Assembly: GCF_001590865.1 (NCBI RefSeq) | Contig: NZ_BBUY01000011.1 | Span: 1 to 64,000, forward strand | Source: Streptomyces sp. NBRC 110611 | Lineage (GTDB): Bacteria; Actinomycetota; Actinomycetes; Streptomycetales; Streptomycetaceae | Length of the DNA stretch: 64,000 nt | Direction of reading: 5' to 3' | Part shown: positions 57,628 through 64,000 of the stretch, piece after piece | How the letters are laid out: each line of letters begins with the position of its first letter | Numbering within the stretch: position 1 is the first letter of the stretch | Program-made: the position numbers and the translations under genes | The notes under the pieces: model-generated | Databases searched by the model: none | Told to the model about the DNA's origin: nothing | The model's input: the letters and a program-made list of their open reading frames with translations, nothing else

Positions 57628-58494
57628 ATGCCCGACGCGACCCTGCGGCCGCGCCGCTCCGTGCTCTACATGCCGGGCGCCAACGAACGCGCCCTGGAGA
57701 AGGCCAAGTCCATCCCCGCCGAAGCCCTCATCCTCGACCTTGAGGACGCGGTCGCCCCCGACGCCAAGGCGGACGCCCGCAAGCGGGTCGCGGCCGCCGC
57801 GGCCTCCGGGGAGTACGGCCACCGCGAGGTGACGATCCGCGTCAACGCGCCGGGCACACCCTGGTACGCCGACGACCTGCGGGCCGCCGCCGAGGCCGGC
57901 CCGGACGCGGTCGTCGTGCCCAAGGTGGAGTCCGCCGACACCGTACGGGAGGTCGAGCGCGCACTGGAGGCGGCCGGCGCCCCGGACCGTACGGCCGTCT
58001 GGGCGATGGTCGAGACCCCGCGCGCGATGCTGGACGCCCGCGCGGTGGCCGCCGCCAGTGAACGGCTCACCGTGCTGGTGATGGGCACCAACGACCTGGC
58101 CAAGGAGCTCCACGCCGAGCACGTCCCCGGCCGCGCCCCGCTGCTGACCGGTCTGTCGCTGGCGCTGCTGGGTGCCCGCGACGCCGGCAAGGCGATCCTG
58201 GACGGTGTCTACAACGACGTGCAGAACCCCGAGGGCTTCGAGGCCGAATGCGTGCAGGGGCGGCAGTTCGGCTTCGACGGGAAGACCCTGATCCACCCCT
58301 CGCAGGTCGAACCGTGCAACCGGGTGTTCGCTCCGTCCGCGGAGCAGATCGACCGCTCGCGGAGGATCATCGCGGCGTTCGAGGAGGCGATGCGCGAAGG
58401 CCGCGGAGTCGTCACCGTCGACGGGCGGCTGATCGAGAACATGCATGTGGAGGAGGCTCGGCGGGTCCTGGCGCTTTCCGCTGCGCTTGGCTAA
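57628..58494 (+). CDS. CitE-like CoA ester lyase/thioesterase
   Basis: 288 aa; GAGGAG precedes the ATG at 57628. RSVLYMPGANERALEKAKSIPAEALILDLEDAVAP and VVVPKVESADTV, then MVETPRAMLDARAVA, VMGTNDLAKEL and FGFDGKTLIHPSQV are the CitE superfamily signature. In the ethylmalonyl-CoA pathway a protein of this type (Mcl2) hydrolyses malyl-CoA to malate, the step after the preceding gene's product. The pairing is meaningful, but other pathway genes (ccr, mutases) are not in the window. Confidence 0.87.
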   Translation: MPDATLRPRRSVLYMPGANERALEKAKSIPAEALILDLEDAVAPDAKADARKRVAAAAASGEYGHREVTIRVNAPGTPWYADDLRAAAEAGPDAVVVPKVESADTVREVERALEAAGAPDRTAVWAMVETPRAMLDARAVAAASERLTVLVMGTNDLAKELHAEHVPGRAPLLTGLSLALLGARDAGKAILDGVYNDVQNPEGFEAECVQGRQFGFDGKTLIHPSQVEPCNRVFAPSAEQIDRSRRIIAAFEEAMREGRGVVTVDGRLIENMHVEEARRVLALSAALG

Positions 58495-58697
58495 TCGCTG
58501 CGCTTGGCTGACCTCCCACGTTGTCGGCTGTCCCGCCGTACCTTCCGTTTCGCCGTTGCGCCTGCGGCGGGCCTTGTGTGTCGGGTGCGGGTCCGCGCCT
58601 CCGGACTGGCGTCCTGCGGCGCGGCCCCTCCCGTGGGTGGGAGGGGAGACGGTGAGTGGGGGTGGGTGTGGGTGGCTTACTGCCCGTGACCGTGCAT

Positions 58698-58740
58698 AGA
58701 GAAATACCCCGGACCGAATTGACGGCCGGGGTATTTCTCT
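58698..58740. terminator. Perfect 15-bp stem hairpin
   Basis: AGAGAAATACCCCGG at 58698-58712 pairs exactly with 58726-58740 over a 13-base loop. It lies 204 bp past the CitE-like stop and 84 bp before the HelD start, in an unusually AT-rich stretch. It could be a terminator, a helD attenuator or part of a small RNA. Nearby, CGCTGCGCTTGGCT is duplicated around 58479-58509. No gene is seen in 58495-58823. Confidence 0.8.
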
Positions 58741-58823
58741 GCGTATATTGGGGGCTTCTCTGTTGATGAAGAGTAAAGAACAGATCCACCTTTCAAGTTG
58801 AAGAATATCCGAGCGGAGCTGAA

Positions 58824-61079
58824 TTGTCAAACGAGGAATTGCGGCATGAGCAGGAATTCGCCGACATGCTCTACCGGCGCCTCGCCGAACTCCGGGCCGG
58901 GGCCGAAGCGGCGGTGCGGCAGGCGCTGCCCGAGGACCTGACCAATGCCCAGGCGCGCCTGGAACGCGATGTCCTGATCGGCGAGCAGTCCGGTCTGCTC
59001 GCCGCCATTGACGCGGGCGAGCAGGGCCTCTGTTTCGGTCGGCTGGCATTCCGTGACGGGCGCGATCACCACATCGGCCGCATCGGTATCCGGCGTGAGG
59101 ACGCGAACCGCACCCCGCTCGTCATCGACTGGCGGGCCGAGGTCGCCCGCCCCTTCTACCTCGCCACCGGGCACACCCCGATGGGGCTGCGCCGCAGGCG
59201 GCACATCACGACGGAGGGCCGGCGCGTCACCGCGCTGCACGACGAGATCCTCGACCTCGCCGACACCCAGCGCACCGGACACGAAGGTGCCGACGCGGAC
59301 GCCGTGCTGCTGGCCGCGCTGGATGAGGCACGCACCGGCCGTATGCACGACATCGTGCAGACCATCCAGGCCGAGCAGGACCGCATCATCCGTGCTCCGC
59401 ACCACGGGGTGCTCGTGGTGGAGGGTGGTCCGGGTACCGGGAAGACCGTTGTCGCACTGCACCGCGCGGCATACCTGCTCTACGCGCACCGTGAGCTGCT
59501 GGCCCGCCGCGCCGTGCTCATCGTCGGCCCCAACCCGGCGTTCCTCGGCTACATCGAGGAGGTACTGCCCGCGCTCGGTGAGACCGGGGTGCTGCTCGCC
59601 ACCCTCGGCGAGCTCTTCCCGGGCGTGACCGCGACCGGTGCCGACACCGCCCGGGCGGCCGAGGTCAAGGGCCGCGCGGCGATGGCGGACGCCCTGGCGC
59701 AGTTCGTCCGCGACCAGCAGCGGCTGCCCGACCCGGTGACCGTGATCGACCACGAGGACGGCGAGCTGCGGCTGGACGCGGAGATGGCGTCCGAGGCGCG
59801 GCGCCGGGCGCGCGAGACCGGGCTGCCGCACAACCTCGCCCGGCCCCACTTCGCGTTCCGCGTCATCGACGCGCTGACCGCCCAGCTGACCGAGCGGATC
59901 GGCGCCGACCCGTACGGCGGTCCCAACCTGCTCGGGCCCGACGACATCGCCCAGCTGGGGAAGGCGGTCGCGGCCAGCGCCGAAGTGCACCGTGCCATCG
60001 AGGAGTTGTGGCCGGCCCTGACACCGGAGGAGCTGGTCGCCGACTTCCTCGCCGATCCGGTGCACCTGCCGGACGCCGACGCCGAGGCGATCCGCCGCTC
60101 GGGCGGCGCCTGGACGCCCGCCGATGTGCCGCTGCTGGACGAGGCCGCCGAACTGCTCGGCCACGACGACACGGCGGCCCGGGTCGCCGCCGAGGCCGAG
60201 CGCCAGGAGCGGATCGCCTACGCACAGGGCGTGCTGGACCTCGCCTACGCCTCGCGGACCCATGAGTTCGAGGACAAGGACGACGAGGACTCCGAGGTGC
60301 TGGGCGTCCAGGACCTCATCGACGCCGAGGTGCTCGCGGACCGGCAGGAGGAGGCCGACCACCGCAGCGCCGCCGAACGCGCCGCCGCCGACCGCACCTG
60401 GGCCTTCGGCCACATCATCGTGGACGAGGCGCAGGAGCTCTCCGCGATGGCCTGGCGGCTGCTGATGCGCCGCTGCCCGACCCGCTCGATGACCCTGGTC
60501 GGCGACCCGGCCCAGACCGCGGAGCCGGGCGGCTGCGGCTCGTGGGACGCGATCCTCGCGCCGCACGTCGACGACCGCTGGCAGCATGTCCGGCTCGGCG
60601 TCAACTACCGCACGCCGACCGAGATCATGGAGGTCGCGGCGCGGGTGCCGCGGTCCGCGGACCCGGCGTTCGCACCGCCGCGCTCGATCCGCTCCACCGG
60701 CGTACGGCCCTGGGCGCGGCACACCGACGACCTGCCGGGTGCGGTCGCCGAAGCCGTCGCACGGGAGACCCAGGAGGCGGGCCGCCTCGTGGTGATCGCC
60801 CCCCGGGGCCACCACGAGGCTCTGGCGTCCGTGCTTCCGGCCGTCTCCGCCGGCCCCTCGCCGGATCTGACCAGTCCGGTCGTGCTGATCGATCCCCGGC
60901 AGGCCAAGGGCCTGGAATTCGACACGGTGCTGGTGGTGGAGCCGGACGAACTCGGGGCGAGCGACCTGTACGTCGCGCTCACCCGGGCGACCCAGCGGCT
61001 GGGCGTGATACACACCCGGCCGCTGCCCGCGGCGCTGGAGAGCCTGCTGCCGTCGGCCGCCGCCGCACCCGGTCGGTGA
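58824..61079 (+). CDS. HelD/HelR-type RNA polymerase-associated helicase-like ATPase
   Basis: 751 aa from a TTG at 58824 with CGGAG eight bases upstream. Superfamily-1 core: Walker A GGPGTGKT (residues 201-208, Lys207), HIIVDEAQELSAMAW (motif II), LVGDPAQT, GVNYRTPTEIMEVA and the final LYVALTRATQRLGV. The N-terminal HEQEFADMLYRRLAELRAGAE helices fit the secondary-channel arm of HelD. These proteins remove stalled RNA polymerase from DNA, and the HelR type confers rifamycin tolerance. I see no convincing rifamycin-associated element upstream, so plain HelD is as likely. A TTCAAGTTGAA palindrome sits at 58792-58802. Confidence 0.88.
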   Translation: MSNEELRHEQEFADMLYRRLAELRAGAEAAVRQALPEDLTNAQARLERDVLIGEQSGLLAAIDAGEQGLCFGRLAFRDGRDHHIGRIGIRREDANRTPLVIDWRAEVARPFYLATGHTPMGLRRRRHITTEGRRVTALHDEILDLADTQRTGHEGADADAVLLAALDEARTGRMHDIVQTIQAEQDRIIRAPHHGVLVVEGGPGTGKTVVALHRAAYLLYAHRELLARRAVLIVGPNPAFLGYIEEVLPALGETGVLLATLGELFPGVTATGADTARAAEVKGRAAMADALAQFVRDQQRLPDPVTVIDHEDGELRLDAEMASEARRRARETGLPHNLARPHFAFRVIDALTAQLTERIGADPYGGPNLLGPDDIAQLGKAVAASAEVHRAIEELWPALTPEELVADFLADPVHLPDADAEAIRRSGGAWTPADVPLLDEAAELLGHDDTAARVAAEAERQERIAYAQGVLDLAYASRTHEFEDKDDEDSEVLGVQDLIDAEVLADRQEEADHRSAAERAAADRTWAFGHIIVDEAQELSAMAWRLLMRRCPTRSMTLVGDPAQTAEPGGCGSWDAILAPHVDDRWQHVRLGVNYRTPTEIMEVAARVPRSADPAFAPPRSIRSTGVRPWARHTDDLPGAVAEAVARETQEAGRLVVIAPRGHHEALASVLPAVSAGPSPDLTSPVVLIDPRQAKGLEFDTVLVVEPDELGASDLYVALTRATQRLGVIHTRPLPAALESLLPSAAAAPGR

Positions 61080-61100
61080 GCAACCGGGGCCGGGCCCTGT

Positions 61101-61150
61101 CGTCACGCTCCTGAACTCCTGCCCGCCGTAGGGCCGGCGGGAGCGTGACG
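61101..61150 (+). terminator. Hairpin after the HelD-like gene
   Basis: CGTCACGCTCC at 61101-61111 pairs exactly with 61140-61150. Inner GCC/GGC segments extend the stem. It starts 22 bp past the stop. Confidence 0.65.
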
Positions 61151-61289
61151 GCAGGGCTTGCGGACGCCGGGGACGCCTGCGCGCCCCGTCTACGCCCCGG
61201 CAGCCCCTGTGTCACGGGTATGGACACGACCGCCTCCGGCAAAGGATCACCCCGTCCCAGCCCACGCCCTGCGGGAATCGGAGGTCCGG

Positions 61290-61847
61290 ATGCCGGGGAA
61301 GCACCGGATGCGGCGGTGTCGTCACCGCACCCAGCACCGCGCTCGTGACGCCGCGTCCCGGACGGACGGGATCCGTACGGCGCTGGTCGTCGCGGTGGCC
61401 GGTGGTGCTCTGTGCGGCATGCTCGCCTCTCCCGTTCCGCCGGCTTCCGCCGAGGACCACCTTGCCGTCGCCGCGCGCCAGGTCGTCGAGCTGGTGAACG
61501 GGGAGCGCGCCGGGCACGGGTGTCCGCCGGTGCGGCCGGACGACGCGCTGCGGCAGGCGGCCCAGCGGCACGCGGACGACATGGCGGCCCGTGGTTTCTT
61601 CGCCCACACCGGCCCGGACGGCACCGGTCCGGGGCAGCGCATCACCGCGGCCGGCTACTCCTGGTCCGTGTACGGCGAGAACATCGCCGTCGCATGGCCG
61701 ACCCCCGCCGCCGTCATGAAGGCCTGGATGAACAGCCCCGGCCATCGCGCCAACATCCTGAACTGCGACCTGGCGGAGGTCGGTGTGGGCATCACGTTCG
61801 GGACCGGCGGACCGTGGTGGGTACAGGACTTCGCCACCCCGGGCTGA
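61290..61847 (+). CDS. Secreted CAP (SCP/PR-1) domain protein
   Basis: 185 aa; the ATG at 61290 is four bases after GGAGGT. A basic start (KHRMRRCRHRTQHRARD) precedes the signal helix ALVVAVAGGALCGMLASPVPPASA. The CAP domain follows: VVELVNGERAGHGCPPVRPDDALRQAAQRHADDMAARGFFAHTG, GENIAVAW and SPGHRANILNCDLAEVGVGI. CAP proteins are extracellular; bacterial ones are of uncertain function, with lipid or peptide binding suggested. Two Cys could form a disulfide. Confidence 0.9.
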   Translation: MPGKHRMRRCRHRTQHRARDAASRTDGIRTALVVAVAGGALCGMLASPVPPASAEDHLAVAARQVVELVNGERAGHGCPPVRPDDALRQAAQRHADDMAARGFFAHTGPDGTGPGQRITAAGYSWSVYGENIAVAWPTPAAVMKAWMNSPGHRANILNCDLAEVGVGITFGTGGPWWVQDFATPG

Positions 61848-62072
61848 GCCCTGCCGGAGGCCGGGCGTGCCCGGATATCGGGCACCACCTGCCTTTTTTC
61901 GACAAATACCGTTCTGCTCGGGGTCATTCCATTGACGTCACGCCGTTCACGGTGTGATGGTACGGCCGCTCGGCCATGGGCATGCCATGTCGGCGGCACG
62001 TCTCCGTCCAGGGCCGGGCGTTTCACCAGTACCTCCACCGGAAGTACTCGACACCCCCCTCAAGGAGCCATG

Positions 62073-63041
62073 GTGATACGAAGATTCACGGTGACCGGGG
62101 TCTCCCTCGCGGTCACCCTCGGAGCGGCCCTGCTCGGCGCGGATCCCACGGTCGCGGCCGCACCCGCGCACCTCGCCGCCCCGGACGTCGACGTGGCCAA
62201 GGTCCAGGCACACCTCACCGAGCTGCAGGCCATCGCGAACCGCAACGGCGGCAACCGAAGGTCCACCGGGCAGGGCTACCGGGACTCCGTCACCTACGTC
62301 AAGAACAAGCTCAAGGCGGCCGGTTACTCCGTCAGCGAACAGCCCTGCACCTCCGGCTGTTCGTCCGGGGCCGGTCCCAACCTGATCGCCGAGTGGCCCC
62401 AGGGAGACGCCGGCACGGTGTACATGTTCGGCTCGCACCTCGACGGCGTCAGGGCCGGACCGGGCATCAATGACAACGGCTCCGGCTCCGCCGCCCTGCT
62501 GGAGACGGCGCTCACCCTCGCCCGGGAGAACCCCGCCATGGCCGCCCGGGTCCGGTTCGCCTGGTGGACGGACGAGGAACAGGGCCTCAACGGCTCCGAC
62601 TTCTACGTCCGGTCGCTCTCCGCCGCCGAGCGCGGCAGGATCAAGGCGTACTACAATTTCGACATGGTCGCCTCCACCAACGGCGGCTACTTCATCAACC
62701 ACGTCGACTCCGCCGCCGCCCAGCCGATGAAGGAGTACTGGGACTCCCTCGACCTCCAGCCGGAGGAGAACACCGAGGGCGCGGGCCGCTCCGACGACTA
62801 CTCCTTCGAGCAGGTCGGCATCCCGACGTCCGGCTACGCGATGGGAGCCGGCGCCCGGAAGACCTCCGCACAGGCGGCCAAGTGGGGCGGCACCGCCTAC
62901 CGCTCCTACGACCCCTGCTACCACCAGTCCTGCGACACCACGGACAACATCAACGCCACCGGACTGAACCGCAGCGCGGACGGTATCGCGTACACCCTCT
63001 GGAAGCGTGCCGTCAGCGGCACGGGCGCAGCCGCCGGCTGA
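62073..63041 (+). CDS. Secreted M28 aminopeptidase (S. griseus aminopeptidase type)
   Basis: 322 aa from the GTG at 62073; the ATG three bases earlier is too close to AAGGAG. Signal peptide of about 28 residues. The M28 domain has zinc ligands in FGSHLDGV, GINDNGSGSAALLE, WTDEEQGLNG and NFDMV, and the Cys pair in CTSGCSSG; DPCYHQSCDTTDNIN contains the last His ligand. Strong similarity to the streptomycete aminopeptidase releasing N-terminal hydrophobic residues. Exported, probably nutritional. Confidence 0.93.
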   Translation: MIRRFTVTGVSLAVTLGAALLGADPTVAAAPAHLAAPDVDVAKVQAHLTELQAIANRNGGNRRSTGQGYRDSVTYVKNKLKAAGYSVSEQPCTSGCSSGAGPNLIAEWPQGDAGTVYMFGSHLDGVRAGPGINDNGSGSAALLETALTLARENPAMAARVRFAWWTDEEQGLNGSDFYVRSLSAAERGRIKAYYNFDMVASTNGGYFINHVDSAAAQPMKEYWDSLDLQPEENTEGAGRSDDYSFEQVGIPTSGYAMGAGARKTSAQAAKWGGTAYRSYDPCYHQSCDTTDNINATGLNRSADGIAYTLWKRAVSGTGAAAG

Positions 63042-63102
63042 CCCCGCCCCGATCGCCCCGGAGGGGCGCGACGACCGGCATCGGCACACCGATCGCCGGC
63101 CC

Positions 63103-63309
63103 TCAGTCGGCCTTCCGGGGCAATCGGCGTGCCAGGTTTCCCGCCAGATGCCGGGCGGCGAACGCCCCCTCTCCGTCGCGCGAGCTCAGCAGCCGCAGCA
63201 GCTCCACCGCCGCCTGCGCCTCCCGGAGCGTCAGCAGCGGAAGGCGCTCCTCGTCGGCGTCCACCACACCGTCCACCAGCCCCAGCAGCCGGTCATCCAT
63301 GTCACTCAT
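63103..63309 (-). CDS. Small hypothetical protein
   Basis: 68 aa from the ATG at 63309. Helical and charged: DMDDRLLGLVDGVVDADEERLP, REAQAAVELLRLLSS, then a basic tail NLARRLPRK. It lies 31 bp downstream of the RsbW-like kinase gene on the same strand, so the two may be co-transcribed. The ribosome site is weak. No family recognised. Confidence 0.55.
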   Translation of the reverse strand: MSDMDDRLLGLVDGVVDADEERLPLLTLREAQAAVELLRLLSSRDGEGAFAARHLAGNLARRLPRKAD

Positions 63310-63340
63310 GATCGGCACAACGGGGCGCACTCGCGGAGAG

Positions 63341-63817
63341 TCACGGCGCGGGCGGCCGCGACCGCTCGGCGCACGCGGCGGTCTCGCTCCCGTGCCGGCG
63401 GTAGGGCAGGAGCGCGTGCACGGTCTTGCCGTACGGTGTCGGGCATACCGAGGTGGCGATCGCGAGCTGCCGGACCATGGGCCATCCGAAGCCCCCGCGG
63501 TCACCGTCGACATCCGGGCGGCGCGCCACCGGCGGGTCCGGACAGCCGTCACTCACGGCCACCGCGACGGCGTCGCCGCAGACGGCCAGGCGCAGGGAAC
63601 ACGAGGGGCCGCGGGCGTGCCGTACCGCGTTCGTGACGAGCTCGCTGACGACGAGCACCACGGCATCGGCGGCGCCCGGGTCCACCGGCGGCCGGAGGGA
63701 TGCCAGGAAGCCGTGGGTGGCGGTGCGGGCGGCGGCTGCCGCGTGGGGGCAACTGTCCAGCGTCACCAGGTGCGCGGACGGCGTCGCGCCACGGTGCAGC
63801 GCCGTGGGGCTGCTCAT
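63341..63817 (-). CDS. RsbW-like ATP-binding protein (anti-sigma factor type kinase)
   Basis: 158 aa from the ATG at 63817, after GAGGTG; an upstream ATG at 63841 lacks a ribosome site. The GHKL fold shows the N box VVSELVTNAVRHARG, then LRLAVCGDAVAVAVSDG and the G box GGFGWPMVRQLA, as in the large streptomycete HATPase_c_2 family. Members regulate sigma factors or interact with STAS anti-anti-sigma partners; neither is adjacent. The C-terminus is Arg/Pro-rich. The remaining window (63818-64000) shows no gene. Confidence 0.88.
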   Translation of the reverse strand: MSSPTALHRGATPSAHLVTLDSCPHAAAAARTATHGFLASLRPPVDPGAADAVVLVVSELVTNAVRHARGPSCSLRLAVCGDAVAVAVSDGCPDPPVARRPDVDGDRGGFGWPMVRQLAIATSVCPTPYGKTVHALLPYRRHGSETAACAERSRPPAP

Positions 63818-64000
63818 GAGGTTCACCTCGTTTTCGGGCACGGGTCCAGCTCACGGAGAGTCAGCTCCCGTTCTGCCGATCGTCGGTGGACGAGGTATGG
63901 CCACGGCAATGACCTGCTGTGCCATGGCCGCCCTCCGGACGCAGCTGCTTCTACCCCGGTCACGCTGCGTTGATTCGTGTACCCGACGCCCGGTCCCCGG

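Noticed and set aside
58741..58823. Rifamycin-associated element upstream of the HelD-like gene
   Set aside because: The GGGGGCTTCTC segment superficially recalls it, but no matching inverted half-site was found; HelR identity is left open.
56449..59049. 866-codon minus-strand open frame opposite the CitE-like genes
   Set aside because: Low-complexity antisense translation; the plus-strand genes have conserved catalytic motifs and ribosome sites.
1..64000. tRNA, rRNA, riboswitch or prophage modules
   Set aside because: No cloverleaf, conserved rRNA segment, recognised riboswitch core, integrase or phage structural gene could be identified by reading.

Overview
The window looks like a chromosomal segment of a Streptomyces-type actinobacterium. 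It is very GC-rich with strong third-position GC bias, starts are often GTG or TTG, 4-bp ATGA/GTGA overlaps are common, and many families are typical of the genus: KdpD, a DUF6296-like protein, a class F sortase, a cupredoxin-fused P1B ATPase, HelD, a stand-alone PqqD and an RsbW-like kinase. I see no tRNA, rRNA or CRISPR array. The species cannot be named from sequence alone.

Layout. 0.35-9.6 kb: an orphan KdpD-like kinase; a translationally coupled trio (putative zinc-site protein, proline-rich microprotein, MFS exporter); a PhnA protein; an ArsR-SulP-PNPOx operon with a palindrome in its promoter; and an SDR. 9.7-14.3 kb: metal and stress functions, namely a cupredoxin-P1B ATPase, a tandem USP, a broken PNPOx gene and a CBS-BON protein. 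14.5-17.3 kb: a divergent pair of carbohydrate-active secreted enzymes sharing one palindrome. 17.4-22 kb: a decayed zone with a doubly damaged RibD/DHFR-like gene, an unrecognised 425-aa protein, a VOC protein, an APH-like kinase and two transposase remnants, one still bounded by perfect 15-bp terminal inverted repeats.

22-26.7 kb is the most unusual locus. A tight operon encodes a cucumopine-synthase-like enzyme, a DAO-family flavoprotein, a short adenylating enzyme and an ALDH-fold acyl reductase (EhpF/EhpG- or LuxE/LuxC-like). It ends in a perfect 16-bp-stem terminator. The gene set suggests activation and reduction of a carboxylate to an aldehyde, a Pictet-Spengler-like condensation, and amine oxidation. 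A stand-alone histidine phosphatase and an LLM (luciferase-like) oxidoreductase lie just beyond on the other strand.

28.5-35.5 kb: a DUF475/TerC-like protein, a flavin reductase, DUF2277, AlkB, and a complete pqqABCDE operon whose PqqA leader carries an internal tandem repeat. 36-44.6 kb: an Asp/Glu racemase, a P450 scrap, a Mut7-C protein, a repeat-rich surface protein with a class F sortase, a stand-alone HemC and a GH15 enzyme. 45-51.9 kb: a second compact biosynthesis-like operon (methyltransferase, thermostable-hemolysin-family protein, AMP-ligase, Fe/2OG oxygenase, O-methyltransferase, secreted NTF2-like protein) with a convergent MarR regulator. 52-64 kb: an M64 peptidase, a LysR/MFS divergent pair, a tautomerase, two CitE-like lyases, HelD, a CAP protein, an M28 aminopeptidase and an RsbW-like kinase.

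All functions are inferred from recognised motifs and families. No database search was run, and long antisense open frames typical of GC-rich DNA were discarded.
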